A DNA stretch of 17,727 nucleotides. Source: an uncultured Coriobacteriaceae bacterium (GTDB lineage Bacteria > Actinomycetota > Coriobacteriia > Coriobacteriales > UMGS124). Below the pieces are notes generated by a model that was given only the letters and a program-made list of their open reading frames with translations, had not been told where the DNA came from and did no database searches. The stretch's first letter is position 1, and every line of letters starts with the position of its first letter. Location of the stretch: assembly GCA_900539345.1 (NCBI GenBank), contig UQBS01000060.1, forward strand, positions 1 through 17,727, given 5' to 3'. Both the position numbers and the translations under genes were made by a program. Shown here in pieces: positions 1 to 7,087 of the stretch.

Positions 1-61
1 CAAGGGCAGGTTGGGTCACTATTTTCTACTTGACAGTTCATCGGTCATATGAGGGTCGCAC

Positions 62-129
62 TGGCAGCAAATCGAGTTTCGGAGTAGTCCCGAGGCTCCC
101 GTTGGCAGCGAAGCGAGTTTCGGAGTAAT
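62..129 (+). repeat. Paired 27-bp direct repeat, forward cassette
   Basis: Two copies of a 27-bp unit lie at 62-88 and 103-129, separated by 14 bp (period 41). Each begins TGGCAGC, has a variable stretch at unit positions 8-11, and continues CGAGTTTCGGAGTA then GT or AT. The same two-copy arrangement with the same 41-bp period recurs in opposite orientation at 269-336, so this is one arm of a larger inverted structure. Function is unknown; a dispersed intergenic element or a protein-binding array are both possible. Confidence 0.85.
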
Positions 130-171
130 GATTTCTGAGTAAGGGAGGCGTCCAGCCCTGCGAGGCGTGGA

Positions 172-195
172 ATTCTGTTGTTAAAACAACAGAAT
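172..195. repeat. Perfect 11-bp hairpin between the repeat cassettes
   Basis: ATTCTGTTGTT (172-182) is the exact reverse complement of AACAACAGAAT (185-195), with a 2-base AA spacer. The hairpin lies off-centre between the forward and reverse repeat cassettes. The arms are AT-rich, unlike the surrounding sequence. No T-tract follows on either strand, so this is not a standard intrinsic terminator. A cruciform or a dimeric-protein site is possible. Confidence 0.75.
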
Positions 196-268
196 AGATG
201 GAGAACACCCATTCTTAAGCCTCATATTCCTCTGAGAAAGGGTTGTGAGGTGCACGAAAAGCGTTTTG

Positions 269-336
269 ACTACTCCGGAACTCGTTTGCCTGCCAACGCG
301 CTCGGGAAAACTACTCCGAAACTCGTTCTGCTGCCA
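269..336 (-). repeat. Paired 27-bp repeat, reverse cassette
   Basis: The reverse strand holds two further copies of the unit seen at 62-129. The copy at 310-336 matches the copy at 62-88 in 25 of 27 positions, and the copy at 269-295 matches that at 103-129 in 22 of 27. The spacer is again 14 bp and the period 41. The differences concentrate at unit positions 7-11, whereas the CGAGTTTCGGAGTAGT portion is nearly invariant, which suggests a conserved functional core. Confidence 0.85.
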
Positions 337-557
337 AAAGGCCCCGGAGCCGACCCCACACCGCGCTACTTCCGCTCGCTGGTCAGGCCCGGTCACACAA
401 AACCTTCCAGGAGACACGATGTTGCACTAGCCCCGACGAACAACATGCTTGAGGCAAGCTCCACGACATCCTGAAAAGCATGATAGCTATCTCCAATTGG
501 GGGACGGGCAGAAGGCATCGCCCTGTATTACGAGGCTGCAATTTATTTCCAGGCGTC

Positions 558-566
558 TGTTACAAT
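558..566 (+). promoter_or_regulatory. Extended -10 promoter candidate for the Uma2-like gene
   Basis: The sequence TG-T-TACAAT matches the extended -10 pattern TGnTATAAT, with one substitution in the hexamer. It lies about 40 bp before the chosen ATG at 607. No good -35 hexamer is visible at 16-18 bp spacing, which is tolerable for an extended -10 promoter. Confidence 0.4.
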
Positions 567-606
567 GCCTGCGATGCTTTCCGGCAAGCGTATGGGAGGT
601 TGTACT

Positions 607-1156
607 ATGCTGCCGACGAGCCCGCGCATGACTGCTGATGATTACTGGGGCCTTCCTGAGGGTGTGCGCGTCGAACTCATCGATGGCGAGCTGTGGGACC
701 TGGCTGCTCCGAGCCGGTTGCACCAAAGCATTTCCATGCAGTTGGGAATTCGGTTTTCGACCCATATCGCCTTGCACGGTTGGCCCTTGCAGAGTGTGCG
801 CCGCCCCCGTTGCCGTGAATCTCTTCGCCGACGACACGACCTTCGTCGAGCCCGACCTGAGCGTCGTCTGCGACGGGAAGAAGCTCTCGAACCGCGGGTG
901 CGAGGGCGCCCCTGATTTGGTGGTCGAAATCGTGTCTCCGAGCAGCCGGGACATGGACTACGGCACCAAGCAGAACCTTTACCGCGAGGCCGGCGTGCGG
1001 GAGTACTGGATTGTCGACCCCTCGATGCGCCGGACGATGGTCACCCGATTCGCCGAGGACCCTGCGCCGATGATGTATCCGTTCGAAGAGCCCATCCCTG
1101 TGGGTATTTACCCGGGGCTTGCAATTAATCTCGACGAGATTGTAAAGGGCGCATAG
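607..1156 (+). pseudogene. Uma2-family (DUF820) restriction-endonuclease-like gene, frameshifted
   Basis: Uma2 proteins are small PD-(D/E)XK-fold putative nucleases of unclear role. The N-terminal half (607-780) reads in one frame: MTADDYWGLPEG, then VELIDGELWDLAAPSRLHQ. The C-terminal half reads in the next frame: VEPDLSVVCD, APDLVVEIVSPSSRD, and YREAGVREYWIVDPS. These carry the family's conserved EPD, V-x-E-I-x-SPS and EYWIVDP motifs. Removing one T at 780/781 restores HGGPCRVCAAP, exactly what the family has there, so a single-base insertion splits the gene. The start at 607 has GGGAGG at 594-599, 7 nt upstream. The two halves are otherwise well preserved, so the lesion is recent or a sequencing error. 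No partner antitoxin or methylase gene is nearby. Confidence 0.85.
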
Positions 1157-1174
1157 GGGCGTTCGGCCCGTTTT
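1157..1174 (+). terminator. Weak intrinsic terminator candidate after the Uma2-like gene
   Basis: A short stem GGGC (1157-1160) and GCCC (1166-1169) encloses the loop GTTCG and is followed by GTTTTCTT, directly after the stop codon. The stem is only 4 bp. A second small stem with a GAAA loop, CGGC-GAAA-GCCG, follows at 1181-1192. Confidence 0.35.
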
Positions 1175-1319
1175 CTTGTGCGGCGAAAGCCGAATGGTGT
1201 CTCGACGCTGCGTACCCAACGTACATGCAGGGGTCGCACGCGACCCTTTCTCAGAAGGCGGCCCTCCCTGCGCCTGAACCCTCTCGTGGGATTCGTTGCG
1301 GCAAGCGGCGTGCGATAAA

Positions 1320-1354
1320 GCGCCCCCACGTCGCAGTAAGCGACGCAGGGGCGC
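1320..1354 (-). terminator. Hairpin downstream of the leftward flavoprotein operon
   Basis: GCGCCCC (1320-1326) pairs with GGGGCGC (1348-1354) and CGTCGC (1329-1334) pairs with GCGACG (1340-1345). The two blocks are separated by a 2x2 internal loop, and the apical loop is AGTAA. It lies 30 bp beyond the stop codon of the gene ending at 1384. Read leftward it is followed by CTTTAT, a poor T-tract, so termination may be partial. Confidence 0.55.
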
Positions 1355-1383
1355 CCAAGGTCAAGCCGTTTCCCTGCTATTCC

Positions 1384-3066
1384 CTACTCGTCGAACTTGC
1401 CCGCTGCGAGGTCGCGTCCCAGCAGGTAGGGCAGGGTGATGCACGCGGCTCCGTAGTTCATGCCCTCCATCGCGAAGGTGTACACGCCGGAATAGAAGTC
1501 GCCGATCATCGTTCCCACGTTGAAGAGGCCCGGGATGGGCTCGTCGTTTGCGTCGAGCGCCTGCAGGTCGATGTTGGTGCGCGTGCCGCCCAGGACGACG
1601 AGCAGCATCGGCTTGTAAGAGCAGCCGTAGAAGGGCCCGTCGGTGATGCCGATGAGCTTTTCGGGCGACTTGTAGAAGTCGGTGTCCTGTCCTGCGGTGC
1701 ACAACTCGTTGTAGTGGTTCACTGTGTCCACGGTTGCTTCGGGGAGACCGAGCTGGGCAACAAGCTCCTCGATGGTGTCAGCCTTAACGATGCCGTAACC
1801 GTAGGAGTCGTTGTCCCAGGTTTCGATGAACTCCGCCTCGCTGGCGAAATACTCGCCGTGAACATAGTTGGGCTTGCCCCAAGGGCCTCCATCGGCTGCC
1901 CGATTAGAGCTCCAGATGCAGTAACAGGTATTCTCGGGCAGATGCATGATGGTCGCACACGCCACGCCGCCCAGCACGTCCTCGTTCATGAAACGCTGGC
2001 CGTTCTTGTCCACCATGAGGCCCGTGTGCGAGGTGTAGGGGTTGTCGGCCGGCAGGTTGGGGCGCCCGAGCATGATGGCGTTGGGGGTCTGCTGCCAGGC
2101 GGCGCCAACCCACAGTTCCATCTGCTGACCCTCGCCGTCGTAGATTCCGTTGGTCATGAGACCGGCGTCGTAGTTGACCTCGGAGTCGAAGTTGCACAGG
2201 CCCATGACCTCGGGGGCGAAGCGGGCCATCATGTCGCGGTTGTGCGTGAAGTCGCCGGTCGCCATGACGATGGCCTTGGAGCCCTCGTACTTGATGTAGC
2301 TGCCGTCCTTGTCCTGGGCTATCACCGCCGTCACTCGGCCGGTCGCGTTGTCGTCGCCGCGGACAAGCTGGAGGGCCTTCGTCTGGAAGTCGATCTCGAC
2401 GCCCAGGTCCTCGGTCAGAAGACGGGCCAGCTCATTGGCGATGTGGGGCTCGCCCGTGCCAACGGTACCGTCGAGCTCGGAGTCGTCCGCATAGAAGGAG
2501 TGTGCGCCGGCGGGGGTGTACATGATGTCGTCGGGTGCGTACTCGGCGCCGCTCTCCACCGTCACCTTGAGGCCGGCGGCCGTGGCCTTGTCGATGAGCC
2601 AGTTCATGGCCTCTTCGGAGTTGTTGTAGTGCTTGTACCAGAAACCGGGCTTGAAGTTGCCGTTGTTCACCATGTACTGAGTGCGGTACCAGTCGGCGTC
2701 CACCTTGGGCAGGCCCATCTCCTCCATCACCTTAGAGTACACCGCATTGTTCGATCCACCGCGCGAGACGGCGGCCTCGGAGGCGCTTACGATGATGACG
2801 GAGAGGCCGCCCTCGGCGGCGGAGACGGCGGTGACCATGCCCGACATGCCACAGCCTACGACGATGACATCGGCGGACTTCGTCTCTGTGATCTGGTCCT
2901 CTGCGATAGGGTCGGACGCAACCTCGAACGACCACTTAGTGTCCGCCGTGGCGACCTGGGCGGCTCCGTCTTGGGCCTGGGCCGTGACGGGGGCGATGAC
3001 AGCGCATGCGGCTCCCGCTACGGCGGTGCCGGCGACAAAGGAACGACGGGTCAACTTCGAATCCAT
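1384..3066 (-). CDS. Tat-exported FAD-dependent reductase, fumarate reductase flavoprotein-like (FAD only)
   Basis: This 560-aa protein is a predicted extracytoplasmic flavin reductase of the FAD_binding_2 (fumarate reductase/succinate dehydrogenase flavoprotein) family. The N-terminus has a Tat motif, TRRSFVA (twin Arg 7-8), a hydrophobic run and a likely cleavage at Ala31 (AQA). The FAD Rossmann motif GCGMSG is at residues 71-76. Further family signatures are DGEGQQMELWVGAA, NGQRFMNED, YNELCTAGQDTDF and PIPGLFNVG. It has no FMN-binding domain. The H-P-T and R-G-x-G-A motifs that hold the fumarate reductase substrate and proton-donor residues are not recognisable, so the substrate is unlikely to be fumarate. 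The start is backed by AAAAGGAGC just upstream (3072-3080). It is the second gene of an operon, 46 bp behind the FAD+FMN gene. Substrate unknown. Confidence 0.9.
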   Translation of the reverse strand: MDSKLTRRSFVAGTAVAGAACAVIAPVTAQAQDGAAQVATADTKWSFEVASDPIAEDQITETKSADVIVVGCGMSGMVTAVSAAEGGLSVIIVSASEAAVSRGGSNNAVYSKVMEEMGLPKVDADWYRTQYMVNNGNFKPGFWYKHYNNSEEAMNWLIDKATAAGLKVTVESGAEYAPDDIMYTPAGAHSFYADDSELDGTVGTGEPHIANELARLLTEDLGVEIDFQTKALQLVRGDDNATGRVTAVIAQDKDGSYIKYEGSKAIVMATGDFTHNRDMMARFAPEVMGLCNFDSEVNYDAGLMTNGIYDGEGQQMELWVGAAWQQTPNAIMLGRPNLPADNPYTSHTGLMVDKNGQRFMNEDVLGGVACATIMHLPENTCYCIWSSNRAADGGPWGKPNYVHGEYFASEAEFIETWDNDSYGYGIVKADTIEELVAQLGLPEATVDTVNHYNELCTAGQDTDFYKSPEKLIGITDGPFYGCSYKPMLLVVLGGTRTNIDLQALDANDEPIPGLFNVGTMIGDFYSGVYTFAMEGMNYGAACITLPYLLGRDLAAGKFDE

Positions 3067-3112
3067 GACAAGCTCCTTTTCTCAGAAGGACGGATCTGCG
3101 CTCGCGCGCTTC

Positions 3113-5053
3113 CTACACAGCCTGCTCCAGGCACGCCTGGACGGCGTTGAGGAAGCCGATGGACGTGCGGGTGGCGCCGCCCACGACGTCGACATCGAGG
3201 GTCTGGCCATCCACCACGGCGGGGATGAGGACGTCTTCCATGGCGGGGACGCCCACGTAGGTGGTCTCAAGCTCGTTTGTTTGGCTGATGGAGGCGATCT
3301 TGCCGCCCTCGACGGCGACCGTTACCGTGATGTCGCCGAACATGCCGCGCTCGGTGTCGCTATACTCGCCGTCCCTCAAGTCGCCCTCGGGGACTGCCCA
3401 GGTCTGGCTGATGACCGAGGGGGACGTATCGCCCTCGCTGGACACCGCACCGAGCTTGGCCTCGCCGATATAAGCAGCGGCGTTCTTGCCAGCAAATCGC
3501 CCGGAGTTGACGTTGTTGGCGTTGCAACCGCCGGGGACGTTGATGGTGTAGATGTTGGGCCACAGGTCGGCCGAGTCGACACCGCAGGAGTACAGGCCGG
3601 CCACAGGCTTGCCGTCCTTGTCGACGACCTCCATCTTGCGGTTCGTGCGGATGCCTCCGAATGTCACCATGCAGGCCTGGGGCATGTAGCAGAAGTAGTA
3701 CGGCGGGTTCTCGAGCTTCTGCATGTACTCAGCGGGCTTGCCGAAATAGGCGTCGTCGCCGGCCTCGCACATCTCGTTATATGTGGAGATAGCCTTTTTG
3801 AGCACGCCCACGTCAAGGCCCACGGCGGGAGCCGCCTTTTCGGCCAGTTCGTCAAGGGTGTCCGCGCTGAAGAAGTCGTTGTACGGGTTCTCGTCGATGC
3901 GCTGCTGAAGCTCAGCCTTCGTGGCCTCCCAGTCAATACGCGGCATGATCATGCCGTTGTAGGCGTCCTCGAACACCTTGGCGTCGTAGACGGAGTAAAG
4001 CTTCTGATGCACGAGGGAGGGAACCATGTCGGCCATCCAGTTCTCGACTCCTGCGGCCTCGGAGCAGAAGCGCTCTCCGTCCTCGTTGACCCACAGGGCG
4101 CAGGCACTGTGTCCGGCCACGACAAGGCCGTCGCCCTGGCCGAACGTGCCATACTCGCCACCCGGAGCGCCGGACACGGTGAGCTGCATGAGACCGGAGA
4201 CTCGCGGGATATTGCTGGCGCCGCCGGCCTCCAGGGCCATGCGCACGCCGTCGCCGTCATACCCGTACAGGAACCGGACCACGTCGCTCGTGTCGGAGAA
4301 CCCGCCTTCCTGCAGGTACTCATCGTTGTTGGCGAAGCCGCCCGTGGCGAGCACGACGGCCTTCGCGTCCACCTCGACGAGGTCCCCGTTGAGCTTTTGT
4401 CCAACGACGCCGGCGACGGAGCCATCCTCATTCTGAATGAGCCGCAGGGCGGGCGTGTTGAGCAGGAACTGCACCCCCAGGCCCTCGGCTGCGGCGGTCA
4501 TGGCGGGCGTGAAGTCGTCATGCGCACGGTTTTCGCCAAACCAGTGGAACGTCTCGAACTGTCCGCCGTGGTAGTCGTCTACAACGCCGGTGAAATTCAC
4601 GCCGCAGTCCTTGAGCCATGCGATGTTATCGCCCGAGGCGTTGATGAGGTCGAGCCATTTCAGGCCGTTGGCGCGGTTATGGGAATAGCTCATCTCGCAG
4701 GAGATGACCTCGGCGGGCTCGATTTGGATGCCAGCGTCTTTCTGCATCTGCGAGTCTACTGCGAAGAGGCCCTCTGTTCCGATACCGCCGCCGCCTTGGC
4801 AGCCCTGCTTCTCGAGAACGACGACCCCGAGGCCCTGCTGGGCGGCTTCGACCGCGGCCGACAAACCCGAGTTGCCAGCTCCGACGATACAGACGTCACA
4901 TGTGTAAGTGGCAACAGGCGCCGCCTCGGCGCCATCTCCCTGTGTCGGCGCCTCTGCAAAGGCCGGCGCCCCTTGCAGCGCACTCCCCGTAATCGCCATT
5001 GCGCTCGCGGTGCCTGCTGCTCCAAAGAATCCCCTGCGCGTGAACTCCATCAT
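3113..5053 (-). CDS. Tat-exported flavoprotein with FAD domain and C-terminal FMN-binding domain
   Basis: This 646-aa protein is a urocanate/fumarate reductase-like enzyme predicted to act outside the membrane. It has a Tat motif TRRGFFG (Arg 6-7) with a likely cleavage after AFA (Ala33). The FAD Rossmann motif GAGNSG is at 58-63, with family signatures YDGDGVRMALEAGG, NEDGERFCSEAA, YNEMCEAGDDAYFGK and PVAGLYSCG. The last ~100 residues form an FMN_bind domain ending in DVVGGATRTS. Thr628 there is the expected site for covalent FMN attachment by ApbE, which is not in this window. In the classic UrdA layout the FMN domain is N-terminal; here it is C-terminal. The fumarate-type RGxGA motif is not evident. 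Two consecutive ATGs occur; AAAGGGG sits 3 nt from the first and 6 nt from the second (5050), so translation may begin at the second. It heads the leftward operon and diverges from the LuxR gene at 5371. Confidence 0.9.
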   Translation of the reverse strand: MMEFTRRGFFGAAGTASAMAITGSALQGAPAFAEAPTQGDGAEAAPVATYTCDVCIVGAGNSGLSAAVEAAQQGLGVVVLEKQGCQGGGGIGTEGLFAVDSQMQKDAGIQIEPAEVISCEMSYSHNRANGLKWLDLINASGDNIAWLKDCGVNFTGVVDDYHGGQFETFHWFGENRAHDDFTPAMTAAAEGLGVQFLLNTPALRLIQNEDGSVAGVVGQKLNGDLVEVDAKAVVLATGGFANNDEYLQEGGFSDTSDVVRFLYGYDGDGVRMALEAGGASNIPRVSGLMQLTVSGAPGGEYGTFGQGDGLVVAGHSACALWVNEDGERFCSEAAGVENWMADMVPSLVHQKLYSVYDAKVFEDAYNGMIMPRIDWEATKAELQQRIDENPYNDFFSADTLDELAEKAAPAVGLDVGVLKKAISTYNEMCEAGDDAYFGKPAEYMQKLENPPYYFCYMPQACMVTFGGIRTNRKMEVVDKDGKPVAGLYSCGVDSADLWPNIYTINVPGGCNANNVNSGRFAGKNAAAYIGEAKLGAVSSEGDTSPSVISQTWAVPEGDLRDGEYSDTERGMFGDITVTVAVEGGKIASISQTNELETTYVGVPAMEDVLIPAVVDGQTLDVDVVGGATRTSIGFLNAVQACLEQAV

Positions 5054-5145
5054 GGTCCCCTTTCGCTGCGTTCGACGGCATCCAATGTGTTGTTTGGAAT
5101 GCCGGGCTCGAAGCTCACAATGGCGAAACGGGGCCCCTCTTACAA

Positions 5146-5162
5146 TTACCCGTGACGGGAAA
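5146..5162. promoter_or_regulatory. Operator candidate 1, TTACCCG-N3-CGGGAAA dyad
   Basis: TTACCCG (5146-5152) and CGGGAAA (5156-5162) form a 7-3-7 dyad with one mismatch from perfect symmetry. It lies 93 bp upstream of the leftward operon's start. Its partner at 5177-5193 has the same arms and a centre exactly 31 bp away, about three helical turns. The likely ligand is the LuxR-type regulator encoded divergently at 5371; that assignment is inference. Confidence 0.65.
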
Positions 5163-5176
5163 CGGGCATTTTCGGC

Positions 5177-5193
5177 TTACCCGCAACGGGTAA
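5177..5193. promoter_or_regulatory. Operator candidate 2, perfect TTACCCG-N3-CGGGTAA dyad
   Basis: TTACCCG (5177-5183), CAA, and CGGGTAA (5187-5193) form a perfect 7-3-7 inverted repeat, the kind of short dyad bound by dimers of LuxR/NarL-type helix-turn-helix domains. Together with the dyad at 5146 it places two dimer sites on one face of the DNA between the operon and its regulator. Confidence 0.7.
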
Positions 5194-5307
5194 TGCATCG
5201 ATTGCCATGCACTTGAGCAGGCATTTTGTGCCGTGTCAGAATACGGGCGCCCCACCGAGTGCTCTAAGCCCGTTTGCTCGACTTTGCCAAGGGTACGACG
5301 GGCGCCC

Positions 5308-5335
5308 TTGCATCGGGCGTCCCGAACGCCATAAT
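5308..5335 (+). promoter_or_regulatory. Promoter candidate for the first LuxR regulator, with internal dyad
   Basis: A CATAAT -10 element (5330-5335) lies 36 bp before the ATG at 5371, with a weak TTGCAT -35 (5308-5313) at 16 bp spacing. The spacer carries the dyad TCGGG-CGT-CCCGA (5313-5325), and ACGGGCGCCC occurs just upstream (5298-5307) and again at 5243-5252. A dyad between the -35 and -10 would suit autorepression. Confidence 0.4.
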
Positions 5336-5370
5336 CTAAGCGGGAGAGGGCAACGCGGCGAAGGGCGAGT

Positions 5371-6849
5371 ATGGCAGACGCAATCTACAGCACCAGAAGG
5401 GCGGGGGCCGTGCTGCTCGCCATGGCGGGGATGGCGCTGCAGTGGGCGGGGCTGCACGCCGTCACGTTTTCGGCGAGCATCTTTCCTTCCGCGACCGACG
5501 CCGCCGCGAATATCTGGCCCATAAACTCGCTCGTCACGTTTCTTGTGTTCGCGGCTGCGTTTTGCGCCAGCAGGCGCAGCCCCGAGGCGCTCTCCAAGCA
5601 GTGGATTGTGCCTGTGGTCGCGGTTTTGTTGGCATGCGGCTTCCTTTCCTTTGCGCTCACGGTGCTTTTGGGGTTGGACCTGCGGTTGCTCGGTCTTGCA
5701 AGCGCCTGCATGGCATGCGGCACGACGCCGCTCATCCTGCTGTGGGCGGGGTTGTTCAAATACCTCAACCCTCAAAACGAGCAGCTTCTCGTCACCCTGG
5801 GCGGCCTCGTATGCTCCGTGGCGCTGTACCTCGTCGAGACACTTGCACCCGCTTTTCTCTCCGTGCCGCTTTTCATTGTCGTCCCCTTGGGCTCGCTGGC
5901 CTGTTTCGTTCACGCGCGCGCTGTGCTCGAGGACCTTTCCAAGTCATGGGTGCCCGCCACGGAAGGAGGGGCGACGAAATCGCCCGCCTTGCTCTATCTT
6001 TGCATCGTGGCCTTCTCCATTCCGTGCAACTTTCTGCGTGACAGCCCCGACATACAGGCCGTCATCCAGAGCGGCGAGCCCTGGGCGGAGGTGCTCTCCG
6101 TAACCATCATCATCATGCTCGCCGTGTCCCTGTCCGAGGCGGCCGCCGAGAGGCGCGGGGTGCTCCTCGCCCCGAGCGTGGTACTCTTCTTGCTGCTCGC
6201 CGCCATGCTTGCCCACCTGCTGCCTGTTACATCGGGCGGGCAGATGACGCCTTACCTGCTCTATGCCGGCTACTACCTTTTCCTCGCCATGATCTACCTG
6301 GCCCTAGGGCCAATCGCCGCAACCCCACAATCCAACCCGACACGCCTGTTCTCAGGCGCGATGATTGCCAACGTGGGAGGCCTGCTAATCGGCACAGCAT
6401 TGGGGCTGTTGGGGTCCGCATGGACGAGCTTCATGGCGACTGCCATCGTATTGGCGGTGACATGCGTGATTCTGCTTGTGGGCATAGCCCTTTACAGCAA
6501 TCGCTCCTACAGCGTGTTCCGCATCAACTACTACAACGAGGACGAGTATTCCTTTGAGTGCATTGCGGCCCCGACAGCCGGCGCGCCCTCCTTCGCAGAC
6601 GGAACCCAAGGTACCGACGGCGTCTTGCAGGCCATCGCCGAGCGCTGCGCCAGTGTCGGGCAACGTTATGGCTTGTCGGGAAGAGAGCGTGACGTACTCT
6701 CCGAACTCGTTCGCGGCCGCACCATCGCCACTATCGCAAGCGAGCTCGGCGTGAGCGAGAATACCGCCAAGGCGCACACAAAGGCGATTTATCGCAAGCT
6801 TGACGTGCATACACGTGAGGAGCTGCTCGCGCGTGTGGAGCAAGGATAA
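5371..6849 (+). CDS. Membrane-bound LuxR-type transcriptional regulator (12 TM + HTH)
   Basis: This 492-aa protein has about twelve hydrophobic membrane spans between residues 10 and 375 and a C-terminal LuxR helix-turn-helix at 435-492. The HTH segments are LSGRERDVL, IASELGVSENTAKAHTKAIY and RKLDVHTREEL, with the family's RE, conserved V-S-E-N-T and K-x-H-x-x-x-I-Y-x-K-L positions intact. There is no receiver or autoinducer domain, so the membrane part is the presumed sensor. Such transmembrane LuxR proteins are established in Eggerthella lenta as regulators of adjacent reductase genes. It diverges from the two-flavoprotein operon, and the paired dyads between them are its likely binding sites. 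GAAGGG precedes the ATG as a modest ribosome-binding site. It probably responds to the operon's substrate; the ligand is unknown. Confidence 0.9.
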   Translation: MADAIYSTRRAGAVLLAMAGMALQWAGLHAVTFSASIFPSATDAAANIWPINSLVTFLVFAAAFCASRRSPEALSKQWIVPVVAVLLACGFLSFALTVLLGLDLRLLGLASACMACGTTPLILLWAGLFKYLNPQNEQLLVTLGGLVCSVALYLVETLAPAFLSVPLFIVVPLGSLACFVHARAVLEDLSKSWVPATEGGATKSPALLYLCIVAFSIPCNFLRDSPDIQAVIQSGEPWAEVLSVTIIIMLAVSLSEAAAERRGVLLAPSVVLFLLLAAMLAHLLPVTSGGQMTPYLLYAGYYLFLAMIYLALGPIAATPQSNPTRLFSGAMIANVGGLLIGTALGLLGSAWTSFMATAIVLAVTCVILLVGIALYSNRSYSVFRINYYNEDEYSFECIAAPTAGAPSFADGTQGTDGVLQAIAERCASVGQRYGLSGRERDVLSELVRGRTIATIASELGVSENTAKAHTKAIYRKLDVHTREELLARVEQG

Positions 6850-6917
6850 GGCAGGCAGCTCATTTCTTCGCTTGAGAAGATACTTGCGACTCGATACTGC
6901 TAGCTGAGATGGAAGCG

Positions 6918-6930
6918 CAAGGCCACCTTG
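6918..6930. promoter_or_regulatory. Short dyad CAAGG-CCA-CCTTG ahead of the second LuxR gene
   Basis: A perfect 5-3-5 inverted repeat lies in the 235-bp gap between the two LuxR genes. A second small dyad GAGT-GCT-ACTC overlaps its right side (6930-6940). The three-base centre resembles the larger dyads at 5146 and 5177, but dyads this short occur by chance, so this is only a candidate operator. A TACAAT -10-like element occurs at 7039-7044 without a clear -35. Confidence 0.2.
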
Positions 6931-7070
6931 AGTGCTACTCGCCTGTTTTATGCTTAGCGTAGAAAAGGAACGTGCAGGAGTATCCACGACCGGCATTTGC
7001 TTTTAGAACCATTCGCCCGTTTTTCGTGCTTTCTCGCATACAATTGCTTGGGGAGACCCTTCAAGGTGCG

Positions 7071-7087
7071 AGGGAGATGGCTAAGTG
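7071..7087 (+). promoter_or_regulatory. Ribosome-binding site that decides a GTG start
   Basis: AGGGAG (7071-7076) lies 8 nt before a GTG at 7085 that opens the long regulator frame. The ATG at 7077 belongs to a different frame that soon stops. GTG is therefore the likely start. Confidence 0.6.

Larger units (their letters stand above)
1..606. other. Long non-coding left edge with repeats
   Basis: I see no credible gene in this stretch. It carries two mirror-image pairs of a 27-bp repeat (62-129 and 269-336), a perfect hairpin between them (172-195), a 10-bp palindrome GATAGCTATC (482-491) and a candidate promoter for the Uma2-like gene (558-566). Open frames across it, such as a TTG-started 98-codon frame from 178, run straight through the repeats and resemble no known family. 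Near 411-429 an AGGAG followed by ATG gives only three codons before a stop, which may be a relic of a lost gene. Confidence 0.6.

Noticed and set aside
30..53. TTGACA (30-35) as a -35 promoter element
   Set aside because: No -10 hexamer at 16-18 bp; the nearest AT-rich stretch is only 12 bp away and no gene follows.
62..336. CRISPR array
   Set aside because: Only two copies per strand, 14-bp spacers that are partly alike, mixed orientation and no cas genes.
178..474. 98-codon open frame at the left edge
   Set aside because: It starts with TTG, lacks a ribosome-binding site, runs through the repeat copies and resembles no known protein.
482..491. GATAGCTATC palindrome as an operator
   Set aside because: An isolated 10-bp palindrome is expected by chance at this scale and has no second copy in the window.
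1225..5155. Long forward open frames of 641 and 824 codons antisense to the two flavoprotein genes
   Set aside because: They are shadows created by the GC-rich codon bias of the reverse-strand genes. Their translations are low-complexity Val/Gly/His/Ala-rich with no family motif, while the reverse strand carries clear FAD, FMN and Tat motifs.
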